NCBI RefSeq assembly: GCF_001509795.1
Contig: NZ_LLZN01000041.1
Coordinates: 1 to 64,000, forward strand
DNA from: Streptomyces sp. NRRL WC-3605
Lineage (GTDB): Bacteria > Actinomycetota > Actinomycetes > Streptomycetales > Streptomycetaceae
Length of the DNA stretch: 64,000 bases
Direction of reading: 5' to 3'
The position numbers and the translations under genes were made by a program. The stretch's first letter is position 1. Every line of letters begins with the position of its first letter. This document shows positions 8,250-17,214 of the stretch, in pieces. The notes beneath the pieces were generated by a model, which was given only the letters and a program-made list of their open reading frames with translations, had not been told where the DNA came from and did no database searches.

Positions 8250-10187
8250 ATGCCGGTCAAGGTGAGTGTGGTCGTCCCGGTGTACAACCCCGGCGCGCAC
8301 ATCGAGGAGTGCGTCGCGTCGCTGCTGCGGCAGTCCCTGCCCCCGGACGCGTACGAGGTGATCTTCGTCGACGACGGCTCCACCGACGGCACCGGGGAGC
8401 GGCTGGACGAACTGGCCGCCGCCGATCCCCGGGTGCGGGTGTTCCACCAGGAGAACTCCGGCTGGTCGGGGAAGCCGCGCAACGTCGGCATCGACGCCGC
8501 CCGCGGCACCTACGTGATGTTCGTCGACAACGACGACCACCTGGGCGACGAGGCCCTGGAGCGGATGTACGCCTACGGCACGGCCCACGACGCCGACGTG
8601 GTCGTCGGCAAGATGGCCGGCCTGGGCCGGGGCGTGCCGGTGGAGCTGTTCCGCCGCGACCGGCCCCGCGCCACGGTGGCGAACGCCCCGCTGATCGACA
8701 GCCTCACCCCGCACAAGATGTTCCGCCGCGCGTTCCTCGACGCGACCGGCCTGCGTTTCCCGGAGGGCAGACGGCGCCTGGAGGACCACGTCTTCGTCAC
8801 CGAGGCGTTCCTGCGCGCGGGCAATGTCGCGGTGCTCAGTGACTACGTCTGCTACTACCACGTCCGGCGCGACGACTCCTCCAACGCCGGTTTCCAGCGC
8901 TTCGATCCGGTCGGCTACTTCAAGAACCTCCGCGAGGCCCTGGACGTCGTCGAGCGGTACACCGGAGCGGGACCGCTGCGGGACCGGCTGTTCCGGCGGT
9001 GGCTGCGGGTGGAGATGGTCGAGCGGATGCGCGGGCGCCGGCTGCTCGATCTGCCGCCCGACCACCGGCGGGAGCTGTTCGCGCAGATGCACGAGGTCGT
9101 CGTGGAGCGCTTCGGGCCGGGCGTCGCGGCCGGGTTGCAGCCCACGCAGCAGGTCGTCGCCGCGCTGATCGCCGCGGGCCGCTACGAGGCCGTCGAGGAG
9201 TTCGCCGGGTGGGAGGCCGGTGTCACCCTCACGGCCCGGCCGGGGCAGGTCGTGTGGGAGGACGGCGTGCTGCGGGTCGGGTTCACCGCCGAGTACACCG
9301 TCGCCGGGGCGCCGATGACCTTCGCCGCCGATGCGGCCCGTACCCCGCTGGACGGTCCGCCGGCGGACCTGGCGACGGCCGTGGCCTGGGTCGGCGCCGA
9401 CACCGTGGCCCGGTTCGGCGAGGCCGGCGCCGATCTGCTGCTGCGCGAACGGACGGGCGGCGCCCGGTACTTCCAGCCGGTGGAGGTCACCAGGGAGCGG
9501 GTTCCGGAGGGGGACGGCGGCCGGATCCGGCTGGTGCTGCGCGCGCGTGCCGCGGTCGACCCGGCCGCGCTCGCCGGCGCGGGGCTGTGGGACGCCGTGG
9601 TGCGGGTCAAGCTGGGCGGCTGGACCAAGGAGTGCCGGCTGGGCCCGGCACCCGGCCCCGGCCGTCCCGCCCCGTACGCGGCACTGGCCGGCGGGCACGT
9701 GGTCCTGCCGTACTGGACGTCGCCGCACGCGTGCCTGGCGCTGGACGTCGACCGGGCCACCCGGCGCGCCGGGCTCGGCGCCCTCACCCCGGACGACGTC
9801 CTCGTCACGGACGGCCGCCTGCGCGCCCGGCTCCCGCTGCACGTGCCCGGCCGGGGTGCCGAGGCGTCCCTGCGTCTGGAGGCGGCCGGGACCGGCCACG
9901 ACGTGCCGGCCGCCTTGACCCCGCACGGGGAGGGCGCGCTGCTCGTGGCGGAGTTGCCGCCCGGCCGGCCGCGCGGCGGGACCTGGCGCCCGGCACTGGG
10001 CGTGCCGGGGCCGCGTCTCCTGCCGCTGCCGGTCGCGCTGCGGGTGCGGGCGGGCCGTGTCCGTGTGGTGCGGACGCCGGGACAGGGCGCGCTGCGGCGG
10101 CTGGCGCGCGGGGCGCGGCGGAGACTGCGAGGGACGCCGCCCGGACGGACGGCGGCCCGCGTGCGGGCCCTGATACGGGGACGGTGA
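8250..10187 (+). CDS. Family 2 glycosyltransferase, TarS/TarP-like
   Basis: A 645-residue GT-A enzyme starting at ATG 8250 behind a GGAGGGGG ribosome site. Residues 1-120 hold the GT2 core: VSVVVPVYNPG, DDGSTDG (nucleotide binding), ENSGWSGKPRNVGID and DNDDH (metal/DxD). A catalytic ED pair (RRLEDHVF) lies near residue 180. The SGWSGKPRN stretch is typical of the TarS/TarP wall-teichoic-acid transferases. The C-terminal half (residues ~320-645) is beta-rich and could be their immunoglobulin-like domain. It lies 2 bases from rmlC, so the donor or product may involve dTDP-rhamnose, inferred from context only. Confidence 0.85.
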   Translation: MPVKVSVVVPVYNPGAHIEECVASLLRQSLPPDAYEVIFVDDGSTDGTGERLDELAAADPRVRVFHQENSGWSGKPRNVGIDAARGTYVMFVDNDDHLGDEALERMYAYGTAHDADVVVGKMAGLGRGVPVELFRRDRPRATVANAPLIDSLTPHKMFRRAFLDATGLRFPEGRRRLEDHVFVTEAFLRAGNVAVLSDYVCYYHVRRDDSSNAGFQRFDPVGYFKNLREALDVVERYTGAGPLRDRLFRRWLRVEMVERMRGRRLLDLPPDHRRELFAQMHEVVVERFGPGVAAGLQPTQQVVAALIAAGRYEAVEEFAGWEAGVTLTARPGQVVWEDGVLRVGFTAEYTVAGAPMTFAADAARTPLDGPPADLATAVAWVGADTVARFGEAGADLLLRERTGGARYFQPVEVTRERVPEGDGGRIRLVLRARAAVDPAALAGAGLWDAVVRVKLGGWTKECRLGPAPGPGRPAPYAALAGGHVVLPYWTSPHACLALDVDRATRRAGLGALTPDDVLVTDGRLRARLPLHVPGRGAEASLRLEAAGTGHDVPAALTPHGEGALLVAELPPGRPRGGTWRPALGVPGPRLLPLPVALRVRAGRVRVVRTPGQGALRRLARGARRRLRGTPPGRTAARVRALIRGR

Positions 10188-10189
10188 CC

Positions 10190-10795
10190 ATGCGGGCGCT
10201 GGGGATCGACGGTGCGTGGGTGCTCGAACCCCAGGTGTTCCCGGACGACCGGGGCACCTTCCACGAGTGGTTCCGGGGGCGGGAGTTCAGGGCGGCCACC
10301 GGACGTGACCTGGAGCCGGCGCAGGCGAACTGCTCCGTCTCCCGGCGGGGCGTGCTGCGCGGCCTGCACTTCTCGGACGTGCCGCCGGGACAGGCCAAGT
10401 ACGTGACGTGTGTGCGCGGCGCCGTCCTCGACGTGGTGGTGGACGTGCGGGTCGGCTCCCCCACGTTCGGGCACTGGGAGGCGGTCCGGCTGGACGACTC
10501 CGGACGGCGGGCGGTCTTCCTCGCGGAGGGGCTCGGGCACGCCTTCATGGCGCTCACCGACGACGCCACCGTGGTCTACCTGTGCTCGACCGGGTACGCC
10601 CCGGAGCGCGAGCACGGCGTCGACCCGCTCGACCCCGCGCTCGGCGTCGCCTGGCCGGACGGGCTCACCCCGGTCCTCTCCCCCAAGGACGCGGCGGCGC
10701 CGTCACTGGCCCGGGCCCGGGAGGCGGGGCTCCTGCCGTCGTACGAGGCGTGCCGGGCGCACTACGAGCGGCTGCGCGGCGAGGGCACGGCCTGA
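10190..10795 (+). CDS. rmlC: dTDP-4-dehydrorhamnose 3,5-epimerase
   Basis: A 201-residue cupin epimerase that converts dTDP-4-keto-6-deoxyglucose to dTDP-4-keto-L-rhamnose. Family signatures are clear: FPDDRGTFHEWFR, QANCSVSRRGVLRGLHF (catalytic His) and GAVLDVVVDVRVGSPTFG. GLGHAFMAL and YLCSTGYAPEREHG (catalytic Tyr region) complete the fold. It follows the GT2 gene by 2 bases and forms an operon with it. Its 3' end overlaps the convergent methyltransferase by 34 bases. The remaining rhamnose genes lie on the other strand just beyond. Confidence 0.95.
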   Translation: MRALGIDGAWVLEPQVFPDDRGTFHEWFRGREFRAATGRDLEPAQANCSVSRRGVLRGLHFSDVPPGQAKYVTCVRGAVLDVVVDVRVGSPTFGHWEAVRLDDSGRRAVFLAEGLGHAFMALTDDATVVYLCSTGYAPEREHGVDPLDPALGVAWPDGLTPVLSPKDAAAPSLARAREAGLLPSYEACRAHYERLRGEGTA

Positions 10796-11601
10796 GCGAC
10801 GGGCAGTGCGACGGCCCGTTCCACCGCCGCGCGCAGCGGCTCCCAGCCCCGGGCGCGCCGCAGCCCGAGGCGCCGGGCGCGCGCCAGCGGCTGCCAGAAG
10901 CCCGCCCTCAGCAGGTCGCTCGGGGCCGCGGCCCCGGTCCGCTCCAGGACGGTCTCGGGGACCTTCTGCGGGTCGGGCACGTCGTACTCGGCGACGATCT
11001 CGTCGTAGCGGTCCCGCAGCACCGTGCTGCGGGGGTCGGCGCCGAAGACGACGAGCTGGCCGGTGGGCCGGGTGTCGACGGGCACGGCGAGCAGGTCGGG
11101 GCGGTACCGGGCCAGGATGTCGGCGAGCTTGTAGACGTCCCCGGTCCAGGCGTCGGTGTGCCGGTCGCGGGCCGCCTCGTCGGCGTTGCGCGGCAGCATG
11201 TCGTCGAGGACGACGACGCTCGTCCAGTCGGCGTACCGCTCGATGTTCATGAAGTCCCGCAGCGCGTACTCGAACAGGTGCATGCCGTCGATGAAGGCGA
11301 GGTCGATCACGGGGCGGCGCCAGTAGCCGAGCGGGGGGCGGCCGCGGCGCAGGTTGCGCACGGGGTGCCGGCCGCCCTTGAGGTGGATCAGCGGGTCGGC
11401 GCGGGCGAAGAAGTCGTCGCTGGTGGCCCTGACGAGATGGACGTCGCAGCGGATCTCCGTGACGACCTTGAAGGCGGGGTCGACGGCGACGCTCGGCACC
11501 CGGGACAGGCGCAGGCTGCGGCCGTCGTTGACGCCGATCTCCAGGTAGGTGCGGTTGCCGCTGACCTTGTGCAGCTCCTTCAGGAACTCATGGCGTTTCA
11601 C
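10762..11601 (-). CDS. Class I SAM-dependent methyltransferase
   Basis: A 279-residue protein with the SAM-binding loop YLEIGVNDGRSL near residue 20 and an acidic strand end (SVAVDPAF). The motifs LAFIDGMHLFEYALRDF and VVVLDDMLPRN follow, as in the Methyltransf_24 group acting on sugars or surface glycans. It is the last gene of the minus-strand rml operon; its start lies 14 bases inside the end of rmlD. Context suggests methylation of a deoxysugar or of the surface polymer, but the acceptor is unknown. Confidence 0.85.
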   Translation of the reverse strand: MKRHEFLKELHKVSGNRTYLEIGVNDGRSLRLSRVPSVAVDPAFKVVTEIRCDVHLVRATSDDFFARADPLIHLKGGRHPVRNLRRGRPPLGYWRRPVIDLAFIDGMHLFEYALRDFMNIERYADWTSVVVLDDMLPRNADEAARDRHTDAWTGDVYKLADILARYRPDLLAVPVDTRPTGQLVVFGADPRSTVLRDRYDEIVAEYDVPDPQKVPETVLERTGAAAPSDLLRAGFWQPLARARRLGLRRARGWEPLRAAVERAVALPVAQAVPSPRSRS

Positions 11602-12469
11602 GCGGGGTCTCCTCGCGGACGGCGGGCAGGGCTTCGTGCAGGGCGGCGCGCCAGTCGCGCGGCGCCGGCAGGCCGAGGTTCCGCAGCCGGCCGTGCGCGA
11701 GGACGCTGTACGCGGGGCGGGGCGCGGGCCGGGGGAAGGCGGCGCCGCCGACCGGGCGCACCCGCCCGGGGTCGGCGCCGAGTTGCCGGAACACCGCGCG
11801 CGCCAGGTCGTACCAGGTGGCCTCGCCGGCGTTGGTGGCGTGCAGGACGCCGGTGACGTCGTCGCCGACCCGCGGGCCCAGCCGGACGAGCGTGCGGGCG
11901 AGGTCGGCGCTCCAGGTCGGCTGGCCGCGCTGGTCGTCGACGACGTCGACCGTGTCGCGGCTCGCCTCCAGCCGGATCATGGTGCGTACGAAGCTGGGGC
12001 CGTGGACGCCGTAGAGCCAGGCGGTGCGCACGACGGCGCTCGCGTGCGGCAGTTCGCTCAGCACGGCCCGCTCGCCGGCGAGCTTGGTGCGTCCGTAGGC
12101 GGTGCGGGGGCCGGGCCGGTGGTCCTCCGGGTAGGGGGCGCGGGCGTCCCCGGCGAAGACGTAGTCGGTGGAGACGTGGAGCAGGCGGGCGCCGTGCGCG
12201 GCGCAGGCGCGGGCGAGCAGGCGGGGGCCGTCGCCGTTGACGCGCAGGGCGCGTTCCTCGTCGTGCTCGGCGGCGTCGACGGCCGTGTAGGCGGCGCAGT
12301 TGACGACCAGGTGGGGGCGGTGCGCGGCGAGGGCGGCGTGCACGGCCTCGGGGTCGGTGATGTCGAGGGCGGCGCGGTCGAGGGCGGTCACGGGTTCGCG
12401 GCGCGCGCGGAGCAGGCCGGCCGTGTCCCGGCCCAGGAGGCCGCCCGCCCCGGTGACCAGCCACCTCAT
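11588..12469 (-). CDS. rmlD: dTDP-4-dehydrorhamnose reductase
   Basis: A 293-residue extended SDR that performs the last step to dTDP-L-rhamnose. It has the NAD(P)-binding GAGGLLGRD loop at residues ~7-15, NCAAYTAVDAAE, the catalytic STDYVF...YGRTKLAGE tyrosine/lysine pair and WLYG downstream. The start is fixed by ATG 12469, whose ATGA overlaps the rmlB stop. It overlaps the following methyltransferase gene by 14 bases. Confidence 0.95.
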   Translation of the reverse strand: MRWLVTGAGGLLGRDTAGLLRARREPVTALDRAALDITDPEAVHAALAAHRPHLVVNCAAYTAVDAAEHDEERALRVNGDGPRLLARACAAHGARLLHVSTDYVFAGDARAPYPEDHRPGPRTAYGRTKLAGERAVLSELPHASAVVRTAWLYGVHGPSFVRTMIRLEASRDTVDVVDDQRGQPTWSADLARTLVRLGPRVGDDVTGVLHATNAGEATWYDLARAVFRQLGADPGRVRPVGGAAFPRPAPRPAYSVLAHGRLRNLGLPAPRDWRAALHEALPAVREETPRETP

Positions 12470-13449
12470 CCGCGGCCCTCCTCCCGTATGCGCCGGGTCA
12501 GCGGCTCCCACCAAGGCCGGTTCTCGCGGTACCAGGCGACGGTGTCGGCGAGTCCGGTGGCGAAGTCGCGGCGGGCCCGGTAGCCGAGTTCGGTGCGGGC
12601 CTTGGTCCAGTCGACGCTGTAGCGCAGGTCGTGGCCCTTGCGGTCCTCGACGTGCTCCACCCGGTCCCCGCCGGCCCCGCAGGCATCCAGCAGCAGGGCG
12701 GTCAGTTCCTTGTTGCTGAGTTCGGTGCCGCCGCCGATGTTGTAGACCTCGCCGGGGCGGCCCCGGGTGCGGACGCGTTCCACGCCGTCGCAGTGGTCGT
12801 CGACGTGCAGCCAGTCGCGGACGTTGCGGCCGTCCCCGTACAGGGGCACGCTGCGCCCGTCGAGCAGGCGGGTGACGAAGAGCGGGATCACCTTCTCGGG
12901 GAACTGGCGCGGGCCGTAGTTGTTGGAGCAGCGGGTGACGCGCACGTCGAGGCCGTGGGTGCGGTGGTAGGACAGGGCGAGCAGGTCGGCGGACGCCTTG
13001 GACGCGGAGTACGGCGAGCTGGGCCGCAGCGGGTCGTCCTCGCGGGCCGATCCGGTGGTGAGGGAGCCGTAGACCTCGTCGGTGGAGACGTGCACGAAGG
13101 GGCCGGCGCCGTGGCGCAGGGCGGCGTCGAGCAGGACCTGGGTGCCGACGACGTTGGTGAGGACGAAGTCGCCGGCGCCGGTGATCGACCGGTCGACGTG
13201 GGACTCGGCGGCGAAGTGCACCACCTGGTCGGCCCCCGCCATCAGCTCGTCGACGAGCGCGGCGTCGCGGATGTCGCCGCGCACGAAGGTCAGCCGGGGG
13301 TGGTCGGCGGGCAGGTTGTCCCGGCTGCCGGCGTAGGTGAGCTTGTCCAGCACGGTGACGTGGGGCGCGTCGGCGGAGCGCCGGGCGAGCAGGGCGCGCA
13401 CGTACGCGGAGCCGATGAAGCCGGCGGCGCCGGTGACGAGGAGGTTCAT
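12466..13449 (-). CDS. rmlB: dTDP-glucose 4,6-dehydratase
   Basis: A 327-residue extended SDR that converts dTDP-glucose to dTDP-4-keto-6-deoxyglucose. Motifs: NAD loop GAAGFIGSAYVR, FAAESHVDRSI, VSTDEVYGS (active-site Thr/Asp/Glu), catalytic SPYSASKAS and RCSNNYGPRQFPEK. NVRDWLHVDDH marks substrate binding. It overlaps rmlA and rmlD by 4 bases on each side, so the three are translationally coupled. Confidence 0.97.
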   Translation of the reverse strand: MNLLVTGAAGFIGSAYVRALLARRSADAPHVTVLDKLTYAGSRDNLPADHPRLTFVRGDIRDAALVDELMAGADQVVHFAAESHVDRSITGAGDFVLTNVVGTQVLLDAALRHGAGPFVHVSTDEVYGSLTTGSAREDDPLRPSSPYSASKASADLLALSYHRTHGLDVRVTRCSNNYGPRQFPEKVIPLFVTRLLDGRSVPLYGDGRNVRDWLHVDDHCDGVERVRTRGRPGEVYNIGGGTELSNKELTALLLDACGAGGDRVEHVEDRKGHDLRYSVDWTKARTELGYRARRDFATGLADTVAWYRENRPWWEPLTRRIREEGRG

Positions 13450-14513
13450 GTGTGGATCTGCACCTTGCTGTGGTCGCCGAGGACGAGGCGGTGGGCGCTG
13501 GGCACACTGGGCGCGGGCGTGACCTCGACGTGCCGGCCGATGAGGGAGGATTCGATCCGGCCCACGCCGTGGATGGAGGAGTCCCGCAGCACGATGGAGA
13601 ACTCCAGTTCGCTGTCGGCGACATGGCAGTTCTCCGCTATGGAGGTGAACGGGCCGACGTAGGAGTCCTCCACGAGGGTGCCGGAGCCGACGACGGCGGG
13701 GCCGACGATGCGGGAGTTGACGATGCGCGCCCCCTCCTCGACGACGACCCGGCCGACGGTCTGCGACCGTTCGTCGACCTCGCCGTCGATCCGGCGGGCG
13801 AGCCCTTCCAGGACCGTCCGGTTGACCTCCAGCATGTCGGCGACGTTCCCGGTGTCCTTCCAGTAGCCCTCGATGACGGTGCTCCGCACGTCGGCGTGCG
13901 CGTCGATGAGGTGCTGCAGGGCGTGGGTGATCTCCAACTCGCCGCGCCAGGACGGGGTGACGGCGCGGACGGCGTCGTGGATGACGGGCGTGAACAGGTA
14001 GACGCCGACCAGGGCGAGGTCGCTCTTGGGGTGCTCCGGCTTCTCCTCCAGGCCGACCACCCGGCCGCCGGCGCCGAGTTCGGCGACGCCGAAGGGGCGG
14101 GGGTCCTTGACGCGGGTGAGCAGGATCTGGGCGTCGGGGCGGGCGCGCCGGAACTCGTCGACGACCCCCGTGATGCCGCCGACGATGAAGTTGTCGCCGA
14201 GGTACATCACGAAGTCGTCGTCGCCCAGCCAGTCACGGGCGACCAGCACGGCGTGCGCGAGGCCCAGTGGGCGTTCCTGGGGGATGTAGGTGACCTTCAG
14301 GCCGAAAGCGGAGCCGTCCCCGACGGCGTCCTGGATCTCCCGGGCGGTGTCCCCGACGATCACTCCGACGTCGGTGATGCCGGCCGCGGCGATCGATTCC
14401 AGCCCGTAGAACAGCACGGCCTTGTTGGCGACCGGGACGAGTTGTTTGGCCGAGGTGTGCGTGATCGGCCTCAGGCGCGTACCGGCGCCACCGGACAGCA
14501 CGAGAGCCTTCAT
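13446..14513 (-). CDS. rmlA: Glucose-1-phosphate thymidylyltransferase, long StrD-like form
   Basis: A 355-residue nucleotidyltransferase that makes dTDP-glucose from dTTP and glucose-1-phosphate. The signature LSGGAGTRLRPIT is at residues ~5-17, followed by AKQLVPVANK and YLGDNFI. The C-terminal ~110 residues form an extended left-handed beta-helix of hexapeptide-like repeats (VVVEEGARIVNSRIVGPAVVG), as in StrD-type enzymes and unlike short RmlA. I use MKALVLSGG at 14513; MVKQ upstream (14525) is possible. First gene of the rmlA-rmlB-rmlD-methyltransferase operon. Confidence 0.93.
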   Translation of the reverse strand: MKALVLSGGAGTRLRPITHTSAKQLVPVANKAVLFYGLESIAAAGITDVGVIVGDTAREIQDAVGDGSAFGLKVTYIPQERPLGLAHAVLVARDWLGDDDFVMYLGDNFIVGGITGVVDEFRRARPDAQILLTRVKDPRPFGVAELGAGGRVVGLEEKPEHPKSDLALVGVYLFTPVIHDAVRAVTPSWRGELEITHALQHLIDAHADVRSTVIEGYWKDTGNVADMLEVNRTVLEGLARRIDGEVDERSQTVGRVVVEEGARIVNSRIVGPAVVGSGTLVEDSYVGPFTSIAENCHVADSELEFSIVLRDSSIHGVGRIESSLIGRHVEVTPAPSVPSAHRLVLGDHSKVQIHT

Positions 14514-14597
14514 CTGCTTCACCATAGCCCCGATTCCGCCGATTTGAGGCTGTCGGGACTGGCTTGTTCTGTCTGTTCCCGGCGCCCCTGGCCGGTG

Positions 14598-17054
14598 TCA
14601 CCCGGAGAGCGCGATCTCGCACCACACCTGTTTCCCGCCGCTGACGGGCACGGTCCCCCACGTCGTCGTCATCGCCTCGACCAGCAGGATGCCGCGCCCG
14701 CCGGTGGCCTCCCAGCTGATGCTGGTGGGGCGGACCGGCGTGCGCGGCGAGGAGTCGGCGACGGCGATCCGCAGCCGCCCGCCGACCAGGGTGAGGTCGA
14801 GGCGGACCTGTCCGTCGGTGTGCACGAGGGCGTTGGTGACGAGTTCGGACACCACCAGCAGGGCGGCGTCCCGGTCCTGCGGCGGCACCTGCCAGGCGCG
14901 CAGGGTGCGCCGGGTGAACCGGCGGGCGTGGCCGACGGCTTCGGGCACCCGCCACACGGCCCAGGTCTCGCGCAGCGGCCGTACCTCCATGCCGTCGTAG
15001 CGCAGCAGGAGGAGGGCGATGTCGTCGTCGCGGTGCGCCCCGACGAGCAGCCCGTCGGCGACGAGTCCGAGGTGGGCGGGGTCGGACACGGAGAGCGCGG
15101 CGGCGAGCCGTTCGATGCCGGTGTCGATGTCGGCGTCGGCGGACTCCACGAGGCCGTCGGTGGTCAGGGCGAGGACGGTGCCGGGGCGCAGCCGCAGCGG
15201 GCTCATCGGGAAGACGGCCTCGCGCACCACGCCGAGCGGCGGGCCGCCGTCGGCCTCGGCGACCTCCGTGCCGCCGTCCGGATGACGCAGCACGGGCGGC
15301 GGGTGCCCGGCCCGTACGCACCAGGCGGAGCCCTCCTCCAGGTCGACCTCGACGTAGCAGCAGGTGGCGAAGAGGTCGGTCTCCATGTCCATCAGCAGCC
15401 GGTTGGCGTGGTGGACGACGACGTCGGGAGGGTGTCCCTCGGCGGCGTAGGCGCGCAGCGCGGTGCGCATCTGGCCCATGAGGGTGGCGGCGGCCGCGCT
15501 GTGGCCCTGGACGTCGCCGATGACGAGGGCGACCCGGTCGTCGGGCAGCGGGATGACGTCGTACCAGTCGCCGCCGACCTCCAGTCCTGCGGTGGTCGGC
15601 AGATAGCGGGCGACGGCCTCGGCGCCGGGCAGCCGGGGCAGCCGGCGGGGCAGCAGCTGGCGCTGGAGCATGCCGACGAGCTCGTGCTCCGCGTCGAAGG
15701 CGCGGGCGCGCACGAGCGCCTGTCCGGCGAGGCCCGCGGAGGCGGTCAGCAGGGCGCGTTCGTCGGGGCCGAACTGATGCGGGGTGTCCCAGCCGATGAG
15801 GCAGGCGCCGGCCATGGCGCCGCCCGCGGGCAGCGGCAGGACGGCCAGGCCGCCCGGGCCGACCTCGGCGAGGGCGGGTTCCAGCGGGGCCCCGGCCGGC
15901 CAGATCTGGGCGCGTCCCTCGCTCAGGGCGGCGGCGAGGGTCGGCATGGCGCGCACGGGCGCGTCGGGCCATTCGGTGCGCCACTCCAGGCGCCACAGCG
16001 CCGGCCAGGACTCCGGGTCGGGCGGGTCGAGGACGGTGACGACGAGCCGGTCGTGTTCGAGTTCGGCGAGCGCGATGCGGTCGGCGCGCAGCGGCTCGCG
16101 CAGGGCGGTGACGACGGCGTGGCTGACGTCGCGGACCGTGCCGGCGGTGGCGAGCGCGGCGGCCAGGCGCTGGACGCGGGCGACGTCCGTGACCTCGGGC
16201 CGCAGGGTGGCGGCGTCGGCGACGGTGCCGACGAGCCGTGCGGGCCGGCCCTCGCCGCCGGGCAGGAGGCGGCCGCGCAGCCGCAGCCAGCCGGGCGGGC
16301 CGGCGGGCCGGACGACGCGGAACTCCAGTTCCCGCTCGCCGAGGGACATGTGGTCGGCCTCCACGACGGACATCAGCGCGGGCAGGTCCTCGGGGACCGT
16401 CAGGCCCAGCAGGGTCTCCACCTTGCCGTCGAAGGCGGCGGGGGTCAGCCCGAACAGCCGCAGGAGGTCGGCGCCGACCTCGACGTGGCCGCTGTCCACG
16501 GCGAGGCTGAACGCGTCGGCGGGCAGTTCGCCGCCGGTCTCGGCGGCGGGCGGGGCGGGCAGGGTGACGGCCCCGGCGATCAGTTCCAGACAGTCCCGCG
16601 CGTCGGCGTCGAAGCCGCCGGGCCGCTCGGTGACGGCCAGCAGGCACCCTCCGGAACCCTCGCCGCGCACCGGCAGCGCGGCCAGGGAGAAGTCGCCGTC
16701 CGGGGTGCGCCGGGCCTCCGCGAAACCGGCCAGGTCCCGGGGGCCGAGATGGACGGGACGGCCGGTGCGGTGGGCGTCGGCGGCCGGTGAGGGCCCGTTC
16801 AGGGCGTAGCCGTCCCGCAGGCCGTACAGGGACCGGGGCACGCCCGCCGACTCGTGGACACAGAGCAGTTCGCCGTCGTCGTCCGGGGTGTACAGGGCGG
16901 CCAGGGAGGCACCACAGAAGACGAGCGCCTGTTCGAGGACCCGGCGCAGCCGCCCGCTCGCGGCGGGTTCCGCGGCGAGTGTCTTCAGGACGTCCTCGGC
17001 ACGCCTGTTCCTCGTCCTGCGTCCCGTAGCGTCCTCTCCGACCACGTTCGCCAT
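14598..17054 (-). CDS. GAF/PAS SpoIIE-type PP2C phosphatase with C-terminal HATPase domain
   Basis: An 818-residue cytoplasmic signalling protein. Order of parts: GAF-like sensor (~30-170), PAS-like region (~190-300), second GAF (~310-470), SpoIIE PP2C domain (~490-690) and an RsbW-like HATPase. The PP2C part has EVGGDWYDVIPL, VIGDVQGHSAAAATLMGQ and TDGLVES. The HATPase has VSELVTNALVHT and GRGILLVEAM. Such proteins dephosphorylate STAS-type anti-sigma antagonists and bind sigma factors or antagonists, so it belongs to partner-switching control. No STAS gene is adjacent; one lies at 48.3 kb. Confidence 0.9.
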   Translation of the reverse strand: MANVVGEDATGRRTRNRRAEDVLKTLAAEPAASGRLRRVLEQALVFCGASLAALYTPDDDGELLCVHESAGVPRSLYGLRDGYALNGPSPAADAHRTGRPVHLGPRDLAGFAEARRTPDGDFSLAALPVRGEGSGGCLLAVTERPGGFDADARDCLELIAGAVTLPAPPAAETGGELPADAFSLAVDSGHVEVGADLLRLFGLTPAAFDGKVETLLGLTVPEDLPALMSVVEADHMSLGERELEFRVVRPAGPPGWLRLRGRLLPGGEGRPARLVGTVADAATLRPEVTDVARVQRLAAALATAGTVRDVSHAVVTALREPLRADRIALAELEHDRLVVTVLDPPDPESWPALWRLEWRTEWPDAPVRAMPTLAAALSEGRAQIWPAGAPLEPALAEVGPGGLAVLPLPAGGAMAGACLIGWDTPHQFGPDERALLTASAGLAGQALVRARAFDAEHELVGMLQRQLLPRRLPRLPGAEAVARYLPTTAGLEVGGDWYDVIPLPDDRVALVIGDVQGHSAAAATLMGQMRTALRAYAAEGHPPDVVVHHANRLLMDMETDLFATCCYVEVDLEEGSAWCVRAGHPPPVLRHPDGGTEVAEADGGPPLGVVREAVFPMSPLRLRPGTVLALTTDGLVESADADIDTGIERLAAALSVSDPAHLGLVADGLLVGAHRDDDIALLLLRYDGMEVRPLRETWAVWRVPEAVGHARRFTRRTLRAWQVPPQDRDAALLVVSELVTNALVHTDGQVRLDLTLVGGRLRIAVADSSPRTPVRPTSISWEATGGRGILLVEAMTTTWGTVPVSGGKQVWCEIALSG

Positions 17055-17126
17055 TACAGCGCTGATGCGCCCCGTACGCAGCCCCTGTGACGGTTCCGTG
17101 AAACCAGGGGACGGGTGGACGGCGAC

Positions 17127-17172
17127 ACGACGGCGGTCCGGTCCTCCCGCCGGAGGGCCGGACCGCCGTCGT
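17127..17172 (-). terminator. Strong hairpin downstream of the S1 protease gene
   Basis: Perfect 15-bp arms (17127-17141 and 17158-17172) surround a loop that itself pairs CCTCC with GGAGG. It starts 43 bases after the protease stop on the minus strand. There is no U tract, as is common for Streptomyces terminators. Confidence 0.7.
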
Positions 17173-17214
17173 GCCCGGGTGCGTCACCCGTGTCCGTGGG
17201 CCGGTGGCGTCGTG

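Noticed and set aside
8250..14513. The rml genes as a deoxysugar part of an antibiotic cluster
   Set aside because: No polyketide, peptide or other scaffold genes, and no deoxysugar-modifying genes beyond the four rhamnose steps; a TarS-like transferase fits surface glycan better.
13452..16790. Very long plus-strand open frame opposite rmlA and the SpoIIE phosphatase
   Set aside because: It mirrors two well-supported minus genes, is rich in Gly/Val/Asp/Gln from reverse-frame GC codons, and shows no domain. High GC keeps such frames open.
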